Source of the DNA: Xenophilus azovorans DSM 13620
Lineage (GTDB): Bacteria; Pseudomonadota; Gammaproteobacteria; Burkholderiales; Burkholderiaceae_C
Direction of reading: 5' to 3'
Length of the DNA: 64,000 nt
NCBI RefSeq assembly: GCF_000745855.1
Contig: NZ_JQKD01000004.1
Coordinates: 186,001 to 250,000, forward strand
The position numbers and the translations under genes were made by a program. Positions 17,133 to 25,625 of this stretch are shown piece by piece; position 1 is the first letter of the stretch, and every line of letters begins with the position of its first letter. The notes under the pieces are model-generated. The model had not been told where the DNA came from and did not search any database. It saw nothing but the letters and a program-made list of their open reading frames with translations.

Positions 17133-17620
17133 GGCTTGAATCCTTCCAGCAGCTTCAATGCGTCATCCAGCGCGATGACCGGCCCGTCGGTGAACATGAA
17201 GATCGCCGATGAGGTGGCAATCGGGTCGTCGGGGCTGTCGTGGTAGGCCGCGCCGCGCACGAAGGCCAGCTCGTGTCCGAGCTTGTAGCAAACGGCGCCA
17301 CCGAAGATCTCGCGCCCCGGCGTGGCCGGCTTCAGGTAGTCGATGCGCAGGTCGAGCGTGGCCATGGGCCGCAGCTTGTCCAGCTTCACGAAGATCGCCA
17401 GGCCGTAGCAGCTGTCCAGCAGCGCCGTGATCACGCCGCCATGCACCACCCCGGTGGCCGGATTGCCAACCAGGCGCTCGTCGGGCAGCACCTTGATCAC
17501 GCACCAGCCGGGCTCGACCCCGTGCAACCGCAGCCCCAGCTCGCGGCTGTAGGGCGAGATCACGGTGATCTGCTGCCATTTGCGGACCTTGTCCGCCTGA
17601 TCGCTTTCGACATTCGACAT
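17129..17620 (-). CDS. PaaI-type hotdog thioesterase
   Basis: 163 residues. GVVHGGVITALLDSCYGLAI near residue 70 is the complete PaaI-family motif with Asp in LLDSC, so catalysis is plausible. SPYSRELGLRLHGVEPG at the start is typical. The start chosen gives the family's usual length and is preceded by an AGGAGAGGA-like purine run; longer readings enter the upstream dehydrogenase gene. Stop overlaps the next thioesterase start by 4 bases. Positioned right after the dehydrogenase/carboxylase block, it may recycle CoA from dead-end products of that pathway. Confidence 0.85.
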   Translation of the reverse strand: MSNVESDQADKVRKWQQITVISPYSRELGLRLHGVEPGWCVIKVLPDERLVGNPATGVVHGGVITALLDSCYGLAIFVKLDKLRPMATLDLRIDYLKPATPGREIFGGAVCYKLGHELAFVRGAAYHDSPDDPIATSSAIFMFTDGPVIALDDALKLLEGFKP

Positions 17621-17658
17621 CCGATTCCTCTCCTTCAACGGGTGCGCGCTCGCGCCCC

Positions 17659-18804
17659 TCACATCCGCTTGGCCACTTCCTCGAGCATGACCTCGGTGGC
17701 GCCGCCGCCGATGGCCTCGACACGCGCATCGCGCACCATGCGCTCGATCGCTGCCTCGCGCATGTAGCCGAAGCCGCCGTGGAACTGCTGGCAGTCGTAG
17801 AGCACCTCGTTGACGAGCTCGCCGCACAGCGCCTTCACCATCGATACCTCCTTGACGCACTCCTGGTCCTGCGCGTCCAGCCAGGCGGCGTGGTAGACCA
17901 GCGCGCGCGCCGCTTCCACCTGCGCGGCGCGCGCCGCCAGGCGCTGGCGGATCGCCTGCTTGTCCCACAGCGTGGCGCCGAAGGCCTTGCGCTCGCGAAC
18001 GTAGGCCAGCGTCAGCTCGATCGCCCGCGACGCCTCGCCCACGCAGGCCGCCCCCAGCACCATGCGCTCGTTCTGGAAGTTGCGCATGATCTGGTAGAAG
18101 CCCTTGTTCTCCTCTCCGATCAGGTTGGCAGCGGGAACGCGGCAGTTCTCGAACACGAGTTCCGCGGTGTCGCTGGACAGCCAGCCGCTCTTCTTCAACG
18201 CGCGGCCGACCCTGAAACCAGGCGTGCCCTTCTCGACGGCGAAGATCGAGATGCCGCGCGAGCCCTTGGCCGAAGGATCAGTCTTGGCGCCCACGAAGTA
18301 CAGGTCGGCATGCACGCCGTTGGTGATAAACATCTTGCTGCCGTCGATCACCCAGTGGTCGCCGTCACGCACGGCGCGGGTGCGGATGCCGGCCACGTCG
18401 GAGCCTGCGTCGGGCTCGGTCACCGCCACCGCGCAGACCTTCTCGCCCCGAATCACCGCCGGCAACCAGCGCTGCAGTTGCTCGGGCGTGCCGAAATTGG
18501 CCAGGTGCGGCGAGGCCATGTCGGTGTGCACCGTGACCGTGACCGCAAAGCCGCCGAAGGTGGAGCGGCCGAGTTCCTCGGCCAGGATGGCGCTGTACAC
18601 GGTATCCAGCGCCGAGCCGCCGTACTGCTCCGGATAGCGGACGCCCAGGAAGCCCAGGCTGCCCATCTGCCGCAGCACGTCGCGCGGCACCATGCCCGCC
18701 TCTTCCCAGGCATCGGCCTTGGGCACGATCTCCTGCGCAATGAAGCGGCGCAGGTTGTCGCGGAACTGGCGGTGCTCGTCGGTGAAGTAGATCGGCTCGT
18801 TCAT
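17659..18804 (-). CDS. Acyl-CoA dehydrogenase of the carboxylase block
   Basis: 381 residues. N-terminal domain with GFLGVRYPEQYGGSALDTVY; middle motif VTEPDAGSDVAGIRT; C-terminal RERKAFGATLWDKQAIRQRL and FHGGFGYMREAAIERMVRDA, where the Glu before the ERMVRDA helix is available as base. Its ATG overlaps the stop of the biotin carboxylase gene (ATGA), tying it to that enzyme. In leucine (liu) and terpene (atu) clusters a dehydrogenase supplies the 3-methyl-2-enoyl-CoA that is then carboxylated, so the same job is likely here. The N-terminus does not resemble isovaleryl-CoA dehydrogenase as I recall it, so a citronellyl-CoA-like or other 3-methylacyl substrate should be considered. Confidence 0.9.
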   Translation of the reverse strand: MNEPIYFTDEHRQFRDNLRRFIAQEIVPKADAWEEAGMVPRDVLRQMGSLGFLGVRYPEQYGGSALDTVYSAILAEELGRSTFGGFAVTVTVHTDMASPHLANFGTPEQLQRWLPAVIRGEKVCAVAVTEPDAGSDVAGIRTRAVRDGDHWVIDGSKMFITNGVHADLYFVGAKTDPSAKGSRGISIFAVEKGTPGFRVGRALKKSGWLSSDTAELVFENCRVPAANLIGEENKGFYQIMRNFQNERMVLGAACVGEASRAIELTLAYVRERKAFGATLWDKQAIRQRLAARAAQVEAARALVYHAAWLDAQDQECVKEVSMVKALCGELVNEVLYDCQQFHGGFGYMREAAIERMVRDARVEAIGGGATEVMLEEVAKRM

Positions 18805-20822
18805 GTCTTGGCTTCGGGTTCGATGGTCAACAAGATATCTCCGCCGCGCACGGACTCGCCGACGCGGCAGCGCAGCTCCACCACCGTGCCATCGGCGGGT
18901 GCCACCAGCGTGTGCATCATCTTCATCGCCTCGATGATCAGTAAGGCCTCGCCGGCCCGCACGCGTGCGCCCGCCACCGTGGGCACTGCCGACACCAGCC
19001 CGGGCATGGGCGCGCGCAGCGTGTTGCCGGCAGCGGCCTTGGCGGCCGTCGTGCCGGCCAGCGCATGCGCCGTGCGGTCCACCCGCGTGAAGGCGTGGAT
19101 GCCATGAGCGCCGTGCAGCCACACGCGTTCGGAACCGGTGTCGCGAGCGGCGACGAAGGTGAACGCTTCGCTCACGCCGCCGCTTTCGATTTCCAGCCGC
19201 TGGCCGTCGAGCTGGGCCGTGACGACGAGGGCGACGATGCGCGGCCCGTCGCTCGATTCGACGCACCAGCGCGCACCGTCGGCCCGCACACGCAGCCGGT
19301 GCACGGTGCGTTGCGCATCCTCCAGCAGCACGAGCACGCTGCCCGGAGCCACATCGCCCAGCAGACGCCAGGCGCCCAGAGCCTGCCACGGCGAGGCGGT
19401 CGCCGGGGCCGCAGCCGCCAGCACACAGCCCAGCGCCGCCAGGGCCAGCGCGCGCCCGGCGTCGTCGCGCGGTGCCCAGCCGCCGGCAAAGGTGCGCTCG
19501 ATGTAGTGGGTGGTCAGGCTCGCCGCAAAGGCTGGCGCACGTACCAGGTCGGCCAGGAAGGCGAGATTGCAGCGCACGCCCAGCAGCCGGTAGGCGCCCA
19601 GCGCGGTGCTCAATCGCCGCGCGGCCTGGTCGCGCGTGTCGCCGAAGGCAATGACCTTGGCGAGCATCGAGTCGTAATGCGGCGTGACCGCGCTGCCGAC
19701 GCGCAGCCCGCTGTCGACGCGCACGCCCTCGCCCGCCGGCTCGTCGCTGACGAGCACGGTGCCCACCTCGGGCGTGAAGCCGACCGCCGGGTCTTCGGCG
19801 CAGACGCGCGCCTCGATGGCCCAGCCGCGGCGCGCCAGCTGCTGCTGCGTGAACGCCAGCGGCTCGCCCGCGGCCACGCGCAGCTGCCACTCGACGAGGT
19901 CGATGCCGACGGTGGCCTCGGTCACCGGGTGCTCGACCTGCAGCCGCGTGTTCATCTCGAGGAAGAAGGTGTCGCCGCTGGCCGCGTCGTGGATGAACTC
20001 CACCGTGCCGGCCGAGTGGTAGCCGATGGCGCGGCCGACCGCCAGCGCGTGGCGGTACAGCGCCTCGCGGTGCCCATCGCTCAGGTGGGCGGCCGGCGCC
20101 TCCTCGATCACCTTCTGGTGGTTGCGCTGGATCGAGCATTCGCGCTCGAACAGGTGTACCAGGTGGCCGTGCCGGTCGCCCAGCAGTTGCACTTCGAGGT
20201 GGCGCGGCTCGGCGAGGTAGCGTTCGAGCAGCACGCGCTCGTCGCCGAACGCAGCCCTGGCCTCGCGGCGCACGGTGGCCAGCGCGGCGGCGAAGTCGGC
20301 TGCCGCGCGCACCACGCGCATGCCCTTGCCACCGCCGCCGGCCGAGGCCTTGATGAGCACCGGCCAGCCGATGCGCGCGGCGGCCTCGGCCAGCACGGCG
20401 TCGGCCTGGTCGTCTTCGTGGTAGCCCGGCACCACCGGCACGCCGTGTTCGATGGCAATGCGCTTGGACTCGATCTTCGAGCCCATGCGCCGGATCGCCT
20501 CGCGCGAGGGGCCGACGAAGGCGATGCCCGCCGCCTCGCAGGCCTCGATCAGCGCCGGGCTCTCGGAGAGGAAGCCGTAGCCGGGGTGCACCGCCTGCGC
20601 GCCGCTGGCCTGGGCGGCGGCCACGATGGTGGCCGCATCGAGGTAGCTGCGCGCGGCCTCGGCCGGGCCGATGCGCACCGCGGCATCACACTCGGCCACA
20701 TGGCGCGCGCCGCGGTCGGCGTCGGAGTACACGGCCACGCTGCGCAGGCCCAGCCGGCGCGCGGTGCGCGCAATGCGGCAGGCGATCTCGCCGCGGTTGG
20801 CGATGAGCAGGGTGTCGAACAT
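18801..20822 (-). CDS. Biotin-dependent acyl-CoA carboxylase alpha subunit (methylcrotonyl-/geranyl-CoA type)
   Basis: 673 residues combining biotin carboxylase and biotin carrier. The start DTLLIANRGEIACRIARTAR and HPGYGFLSESP are biotin carboxylase hallmarks; the ATP-grasp glycine loop is KASAGGGGKGMRVV near residue 160; HLEVQLLGDRHGHL and ECSIQRNHQKVIEEAP follow. The C-terminal biotinyl domain has EAMKMM with the biotinylated Lys near residue 634. Length fits alpha subunits of methylcrotonyl-CoA (LiuD) or geranyl-CoA carboxylase (AtuF). Partner beta subunit is encoded two genes upstream at 21641. It makes carboxybiotin from ATP and bicarbonate for transfer to a 3-methylenoyl-CoA. Which of the two substrates is used cannot be decided by eye. 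Confidence 0.93.
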   Translation of the reverse strand: MFDTLLIANRGEIACRIARTARRLGLRSVAVYSDADRGARHVAECDAAVRIGPAEAARSYLDAATIVAAAQASGAQAVHPGYGFLSESPALIEACEAAGIAFVGPSREAIRRMGSKIESKRIAIEHGVPVVPGYHEDDQADAVLAEAAARIGWPVLIKASAGGGGKGMRVVRAAADFAAALATVRREARAAFGDERVLLERYLAEPRHLEVQLLGDRHGHLVHLFERECSIQRNHQKVIEEAPAAHLSDGHREALYRHALAVGRAIGYHSAGTVEFIHDAASGDTFFLEMNTRLQVEHPVTEATVGIDLVEWQLRVAAGEPLAFTQQQLARRGWAIEARVCAEDPAVGFTPEVGTVLVSDEPAGEGVRVDSGLRVGSAVTPHYDSMLAKVIAFGDTRDQAARRLSTALGAYRLLGVRCNLAFLADLVRAPAFAASLTTHYIERTFAGGWAPRDDAGRALALAALGCVLAAAAPATASPWQALGAWRLLGDVAPGSVLVLLEDAQRTVHRLRVRADGARWCVESSDGPRIVALVVTAQLDGQRLEIESGGVSEAFTFVAARDTGSERVWLHGAHGIHAFTRVDRTAHALAGTTAAKAAAGNTLRAPMPGLVSAVPTVAGARVRAGEALLIIEAMKMMHTLVAPADGTVVELRCRVGESVRGGDILLTIEPEAKT

Positions 20823-20832
20823 CGCCCCTCGC

Positions 20833-21630
20833 TCAGCCCTTCCGCCAGGCCGGCGCCCGCTTGGCGAAGAAGGCTGCGATGCCCTCGTGGCCTTCTTCGG
20901 TCTCCCAGGCGTCGGCCAGCTTGTCGGCGGCGTAGATCATGCTCGTGGGCAGGTCGTGGCTGTCGACGTAGGACACGAGCTTCTTGGTCGCCGCCACCGC
21001 GCCCGGCGCACACTGCAGCAGCTCGGCGAGCTCTCGTTCGACGGCGGCGTCGAGCTGCTCGGCGCCCACCACCTCGGAGACGAGGCCGAGCCGCCGCGCC
21101 TCGGCGGCATTCATGCGCTTGGCGGTGAGGAAGGTGCGGCGCGCGTTGGCCTCGCCCATGCGCGCAACGACATAGGGCGCGATGTTGGCCGGCAGCAGGC
21201 CCAGGCGCACCTCGGTCAGACAGTAGACGCCGGTGTCCACCGCCACCGACACGTCGCACACCGAGATCATGCCCACGCCACCGCCATAGGCCGGCCCGTT
21301 GATGCGGCCGATCAGCGGCATCGGCAACTCGTTCAGCGCGCGCAGCATCAGCGCCAGCTCGAAGCTCTCGGCCACGCGCTCGGCGCGCGACTTCTTCATG
21401 TTCTGCTGCATCCAGCCGAGGTCGCCACCGGCGCAGAAGCTGGCGCCGGCGCCGGTGAGCACCACGGCGCGCAGGCTGCTCTGGCCCGTCAGCCAGTCGG
21501 CGGCCCGCTTCAGCTCGGCAATGAGCGTGGCGTTCAGCGCATTGTGGGTGGCGGGGCGATTGAGCGCCAGCGTGGCGACGTTGCGCGCGTCGACGCTGAG
21601 CAGCAGGGTTTCGAAAGCGGGAATGTCCAA
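20833..21630 (-). CDS. 3-methylglutaconyl-CoA hydratase-like crotonase (LiuC/AtuE type)
   Basis: 265 residues. GASFCAGGDLGWMQ forms the oxyanion hole; GGGVGMISVCDVSVA and LTEVRLGLLPANIAPYVV match the methylglutaconyl-/isohexenylglutaconyl-CoA hydratase signature, which keeps the second Glu (LTEV) but has Gly at the first position. It hydrates the carboxylated product to an HMG-CoA-type intermediate. The start codon is TTG; there is no ATG before the conserved region. The gene lies between the two carboxylase subunit genes, 10 bases from each, the same neighbourhood as in liu/atu operons. No clear ribosome binding site, so translation probably depends on the upstream gene. Confidence 0.9.
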   Translation of the reverse strand: MDIPAFETLLLSVDARNVATLALNRPATHNALNATLIAELKRAADWLTGQSSLRAVVLTGAGASFCAGGDLGWMQQNMKKSRAERVAESFELALMLRALNELPMPLIGRINGPAYGGGVGMISVCDVSVAVDTGVYCLTEVRLGLLPANIAPYVVARMGEANARRTFLTAKRMNAAEARRLGLVSEVVGAEQLDAAVERELAELLQCAPGAVAATKKLVSYVDSHDLPTSMIYAADKLADAWETEEGHEGIAAFFAKRAPAWRKG

Positions 21631-21640
21631 GTGTCTGAGC

Positions 21641-23236
21641 TCACATGCGGTAAACGGGGGTTGCAGTGCGCGGCAGCGGGCGCCGGGTGCACAGGGCCAG
21701 CGCCAGGCCCAGCACGTCGCGCGAGGCCGAAGGCGCGATCAGCCCGTCGTCCCACAGGCGCGAGGTGGCGTAGTAGGGGTCGGACTGGCGCTGGTACTGC
21801 TCGCGCACCGCACGCTCGGTCTCGGCCAGGCGCGCCTCGTCAGCCGGACCGCGCAGGTTGGAGCGCGCGAGTTCCAACATCACGTTGCTGGCGATGTCGG
21901 CGCTCATCGTCGCCACCTGCGCGCTCGGCCAGGCGAACAGGAACTCGGGCTCGAAGCCGCGCCCGCACATGCCGTAGTTGCCGGCGCCATACGATCCGCC
22001 GACGATCAGCGTGAGCTTGGGCACGCGCGCACACGACACCGCGTAGACCATGTTCGCGCTGTGCTTGGCGATGCCGCCACGCTCGGCCTCGCTGCCGACC
22101 ATGAAGCCGGCGATGTTCTGCAGGAACAAGAGCGGCACGCCGCGCTGGTTGGCCAGTTCGATGAAGTGCGTGCCCTTGAGCGCCGCCTCGGCCACCAGCG
22201 GCCCGTTGTTGCCGAGGATGCCCACCGGATGGCCGTGGATGCTGGCGAAGCCGGTGACGAGCTGGGCGCCCCAGTCGGGCTTGAACTCGTGCCACTCGCT
22301 GCCGTCGACGAGCCGGGCGATGATCTCGCGCGCGTCGTAGGGTTGCTTCGGGTCGGCGGGCACGAGCGTGTCGAGTTCGGCCGGGTCGTGCAGCGGCGGC
22401 CGCGGCGGGTTCGGGGGCGCAGGCAGCGCCGCCGCCGGCAGGCTGGCGACGACCTCGCGCAGCCGCGCCAGCGCCTGCGGCTCGTCGTCGGCCAGGTGGT
22501 CGTTCACGCCCGAGACGAAAGTGTGCATCTCGGCGCCGCCGAGCGTCTCGCCATCGACGGTCTCGTTGATGGCGATCTTCACGATCGACGGACCGCCGAG
22601 GTGGATGCGCGCGTTGCCGCGCACCATGATCGTCTCGTCGGACAGCGCCGGGATATAGGCGCCGCCCGCCGTGCAGCCGCCGAACACGGCCGAGATCTGC
22701 GGCACGCCGTCCTGCGACATACGGCACTGGTTGAAGAAGTTGTTGCCGAAGTGATCGCGGTCCGGGAACACGCGATCCTGCTCGGGCAGATAGGCGCCGC
22801 CGCAGTCCACCAGATACAGCACCGGCAGGCGCAGCCGCCAGGCGATCTCCTGCGCGCGGCGGTGCTTCTTCACCGTCTCGTGGAAGAACGAGCCGCCCTT
22901 CACCGTGGCGTCGTTGGCGATGAACATGCAGGGCTGGCCGGCGACGATGCCGATGCCGGTGACGATGCCGGCCGCCGGCACCTCGTTGCCATACTGGCCC
23001 CAGGCAGCCAGCGGCGAGAGTTCGAGAAAGGCGGTGGCGTCGTCGCAGGCCAGGTCGATGCGCTCGCGCGCCAGCAGCTTGCCGCGCGCGCGATGGCGCT
23101 GGATGTGGGCGTCGCGCCCGCCGGTGGCCACCCAGGCCAGGCGCTCGCGCAGCAAAGCCAGCTGCCGCTGCGAGTGGTCGGCCGCGCCAGGCTCGGCCGC
23201 GGGGCCGAGACGGCTCATGATCACAGCCATGGGCAC
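21641..23236 (-). CDS. Acyl-CoA carboxylase beta (carboxyltransferase) subunit, methylcrotonyl-/geranyl-CoA type
   Basis: 531 residues, the usual size. RARGKLLARERIDL, NDATVKGGSFFHETVKKHRR, DCGGAYLPEQ, FGGCTAGGAYIPALSDE and, in the C-terminal half, LFLQNIAGFMVGSEAERGGI and GGSYGAGNYGMCGR are carboxyltransferase motifs of this subgroup. It moves CO2 from biotin to a 3-methyl-2-enoyl-CoA. A GTG, an ATG 6 bases on, and an ATG 18 bases on are all possible starts; none has a strong ribosome binding site. It is the first gene of the carboxylase block. A regulator dyad lies about 105 bases upstream. The segment MSADIASNVMLELARS differs from the MGGEQAAGV segment I recall in LiuB, hinting at a divergent substrate class. 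Confidence 0.92.
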   Translation of the reverse strand: MPMAVIMSRLGPAAEPGAADHSQRQLALLRERLAWVATGGRDAHIQRHRARGKLLARERIDLACDDATAFLELSPLAAWGQYGNEVPAAGIVTGIGIVAGQPCMFIANDATVKGGSFFHETVKKHRRAQEIAWRLRLPVLYLVDCGGAYLPEQDRVFPDRDHFGNNFFNQCRMSQDGVPQISAVFGGCTAGGAYIPALSDETIMVRGNARIHLGGPSIVKIAINETVDGETLGGAEMHTFVSGVNDHLADDEPQALARLREVVASLPAAALPAPPNPPRPPLHDPAELDTLVPADPKQPYDAREIIARLVDGSEWHEFKPDWGAQLVTGFASIHGHPVGILGNNGPLVAEAALKGTHFIELANQRGVPLLFLQNIAGFMVGSEAERGGIAKHSANMVYAVSCARVPKLTLIVGGSYGAGNYGMCGRGFEPEFLFAWPSAQVATMSADIASNVMLELARSNLRGPADEARLAETERAVREQYQRQSDPYYATSRLWDDGLIAPSASRDVLGLALALCTRRPLPRTATPVYRM

Positions 23237-23342
23237 ACGGCGACGCGGCGACGCATCGACGGGTTGAGGGGAGCAGGCACATTCAAGGTGGCGGGCGCCC
23301 TTGTGGGCAGAGCAGGCCGGGCTTGCAGCATATCCAATCGGT

Positions 23343-23356
23343 CGAACATACGTTAG
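23343..23356 (-). promoter_or_regulatory. TetR-type operator dyad, copy A
   Basis: On the minus strand the site reads CTAACGTATGTTCG, one base away from the palindromic pattern CNAACGNNCGTTNG reported for TetR regulators such as PaaR. It lies about 105 bases before the carboxylase beta gene and slightly overlaps the stop codon of the MFS gene. It is also embedded in a larger inverted repeat: TCGAAC at 23342 and GTTCGA at 23363, 15 bases apart. A 22-base stretch around it recurs with one mismatch at copy B (27711). Operator function is inference. Confidence 0.6.
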
Positions 23357-24615
23357 TTAGCCGTTCGAGAACGCAGCGGCCACAGCGCCGCGCCGGTCAG
23401 CCCGGCAATCAGCACAAAGGCCAGGCGGTAGCCACCACCGGCCGCCAGGACCAGCCCGAACAGCACCAGCGCTGCCCCGTAGGCGGCCAGCAGCAGCAGC
23501 GTCGCGCCGGCCATCGCCTCGCCCAGCGACTCGCGCGGCGCCAGGCGGGCCACCTCGGCGAACTGGATGCCGTTCCAGCTGGCCACCGTCAGGCCGGCCA
23601 GCACCGCGAGCGCGACCACCACCCAGGCCGGCCAGGCCGGCGTGCAGAAGGCGAACACCAGCGTGGTGCCGGCCGAGCCGGCCGCCATCCATCGCAACAC
23701 GCGTAGGCCGTCGCCGAGCCGGTCGGACAGGAAGCCCGCCAGCGGGCGGCCAAGCGCACTGAGCACCTGCATCAGCGCGAACAGCGCGCCGGCCGCCACC
23801 AGCGACCAGCCCAGCCGCGACACGAGGTAGGTCACGAGGAAGGCGAACCAAGCGCTTTGCCCCGTTGCGAGGCACGCACCCGCGACGCCCATGCGGCGCA
23901 TCGCCGGCATCGCGGCCAACACCGCCAGCGGCCGCCGCACGGCGTCGATCGAACCGAACTGCCGCCAGTGCAAGCGCAACGACCGGTCGCGCAGCGCATC
24001 CACCTGCTCGCGCCAGGGCTGCACCAGCCACAGCGCCGCAGCACCCAGGGCGGCGGCGGCCACGAACGCGCCCTCCAGCCCCAGCCCCTGCACGGCGCCC
24101 GGCAGCAGCAGCCCGGCGGCCACGCCGCCCAGCGGCACGCCGGCCTGCTTCACAGAGAACAGCAGGTTGCGGTGGCGCAGCGGCGCGTAGCGTTGCAGCA
24201 CGTCCATTCCGGCCGTGGACGGCGGGCCGATCGCCAGGCCGATGAGCAGCGAGCCGGCCACCAGCGCCAGCGCCGAGGGCAGCGCACTGAGCAGCGTGCC
24301 GACGACGCCCAGCGCCACGCCGATCTGCAGCGTGCGCATCGAGCCGGCCCGGCGCTGCAGCGGCGCGGCCAGCAGCAGCACGACGATGGAGCCGCCGGTG
24401 ATCAGCGACGACAGGTAGCCCACACTCTCGGCCGGCCAGCCCACGCGCGGCGCCAAGGTCGGCGCCAGCGTGGGCGGAATGCGCGACAGGAAGGAGACGG
24501 CCGTCTGCACCACCAGCATCGCCAGCAGCGGGCCCAGCCACGGCTCGGCAGGCTCGGGGGGCCCGGGCTGAGAGCCCGGCGGCGGGCGCGATCCGGTGGC
24601 GGGCCCGCCGTGCAC
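23353..24615 (-). CDS. MFS transporter
   Basis: 420 residues, strongly hydrophobic with about 12 predicted membrane segments, starting at LGPLLAMLVVQTAVSFLSR and ending LVLAAGGGYRLAFVLIAGL. The major-facilitator loop signature is visible between the early helices as AAPLQRRAGSMR and later GRPLAGFLSDRLGDGL. It sits directly downstream of the HMG-CoA-lyase-like gene and upstream of the carboxylase block on the same strand, so uptake of the pathway's acid or export of an intermediate is plausible. The N-terminal 25 residues are proline/glycine rich and the exact start is uncertain. Substrate unknown. Confidence 0.87.
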   Translation of the reverse strand: MHGGPATGSRPPPGSQPGPPEPAEPWLGPLLAMLVVQTAVSFLSRIPPTLAPTLAPRVGWPAESVGYLSSLITGGSIVVLLLAAPLQRRAGSMRTLQIGVALGVVGTLLSALPSALALVAGSLLIGLAIGPPSTAGMDVLQRYAPLRHRNLLFSVKQAGVPLGGVAAGLLLPGAVQGLGLEGAFVAAAALGAAALWLVQPWREQVDALRDRSLRLHWRQFGSIDAVRRPLAVLAAMPAMRRMGVAGACLATGQSAWFAFLVTYLVSRLGWSLVAAGALFALMQVLSALGRPLAGFLSDRLGDGLRVLRWMAAGSAGTTLVFAFCTPAWPAWVVVALAVLAGLTVASWNGIQFAEVARLAPRESLGEAMAGATLLLLAAYGAALVLFGLVLAAGGGYRLAFVLIAGLTGAALWPLRSRTAN

Positions 24616-24631
24616 GATGGAGTGGCACGGC

Positions 24632-25609
24632 TCAGCTGCGGATGGCGGCCAGCGCTCCGCTGCGCATGGCGGTCAGTGTGCCGCTGCGCATCAGGCGGCC
24701 ATTCAGCGGGCGGCCGATGATGCGCTCGGCCAGACGCGCGGCCTCGACGAGCTGTTCGAGGTCGAGCCCGGTATCGATGCCCATCTCCTCGCACATGAAG
24801 GCCATGTCCTCGGTGCAGATGTTGCCGGCCGCGCCGCCATGCTTGTGGCCCGCGAAGGGGCAGCCGCCGAGACCCGCCACCGAACTGTCGAACAGCTCCA
24901 CGCCCATCTGCAGCGCGGCGTACACGTTGGCACCGCCCACGCCGCGGGTGTCGTGCAGGTGCAGGCCGATACGGGCCTGGGGCACCAGGTCGCGCACGGC
25001 GCCAATGCGGCGCTTGATCTCCTCGGGGTTGGCCCAGCCCATCGTGTCGGCGAGGTAGAAGGCCGGGAACGGGATGCGGCGGTCGGCGCAGGTGTCCTTC
25101 AGCCAGCGCACCACGTCGGCCACGGCCGACAGCGGCACCGGCCCGCCGAGATTGCAGCCGAAGGCGGTGACGACGTAGGCCTGCTCGAAGGGGATGCCGA
25201 GTCCGATGTAGCGGTCGATCCACGCCAGCTGGCGCTCACGGTTCTCGGCCACGCTGCAGTTGTTGTTGCGCCGGGAGAAGGGCTCGGTGACGTAGAACAC
25301 CACCTTGCCGTCGATGTCGACGTTGTCGCAGGCGCGCGCACGCTCGAAACCGTTCTCGTTGAGCCACAGCGCCGTGTAGCGCGTGCCGGGTCGCTTCTTC
25401 AGGCTGGCGAAGAGTTCCGGCGAATCGGCCATCTGCGGCACCGCGCGCGGGCTGACGAACGAGGCGCACTGCACCTGCTTCAGGCCGGAAGCGGCCAGGG
25501 CGTCGATCAGCGCCAGCCGATCGTGCAGCGGAAAGCTCCCCTGCTCCATCTGGAAGCCTTCGCGCGGCCCCTCTTCGTGGAACTCGACGCGTCGCGGCAG
25601 GTCGGACAT
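24632..25609 (-). CDS. 3-hydroxy-3-methylglutaryl-CoA lyase-like protein
   Basis: 325 residues, TIM-barrel of the HMG-CoA lyase family, which splits HMG-CoA to acetyl-CoA and acetoacetate. FVSPRAVPQMADSPELF, LHLHDTRGVGGANVYAA (metal-binding His pair) and GLGGCPFAGHKHGGAAGN (catalytic Cys loop) are conserved. The normal GPRDGLQ motif is EGPREGFQ here (residues 13-20): the metal-binding Asp is replaced by Glu. That suggests a variant lyase subgroup, perhaps with a larger substrate. It is encoded with a carboxylase, methylglutaconyl-CoA-hydratase-like protein and dehydrogenase in the same strand run, completing a liu-like route. Start chosen at the ATG directly before the conserved N-terminus. 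Confidence 0.87.
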   Translation of the reverse strand: MSDLPRRVEFHEEGPREGFQMEQGSFPLHDRLALIDALAASGLKQVQCASFVSPRAVPQMADSPELFASLKKRPGTRYTALWLNENGFERARACDNVDIDGKVVFYVTEPFSRRNNNCSVAENRERQLAWIDRYIGLGIPFEQAYVVTAFGCNLGGPVPLSAVADVVRWLKDTCADRRIPFPAFYLADTMGWANPEEIKRRIGAVRDLVPQARIGLHLHDTRGVGGANVYAALQMGVELFDSSVAGLGGCPFAGHKHGGAAGNICTEDMAFMCEEMGIDTGLDLEQLVEAARLAERIIGRPLNGRLMRSGTLTAMRSGALAAIRS

Positions 25610-25625
25610 GGGTGCGGCTCCTCGT

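Noticed and set aside
19065-21128. Long plus-strand open frame opposite the biotin carboxylase gene
   Set aside because: Shadow of a clearly conserved gene; composition is Arg/Ala/His-rich and shows no domain.
17659-23236. Firm naming of this block as liuA/liuB/liuC/liuD or atuC/D/E/F
   Set aside because: Motifs show the carboxylase type but do not separate methylcrotonyl- from geranyl-CoA enzymes by eye, and the dehydrogenase does not resemble isovaleryl-CoA dehydrogenase.
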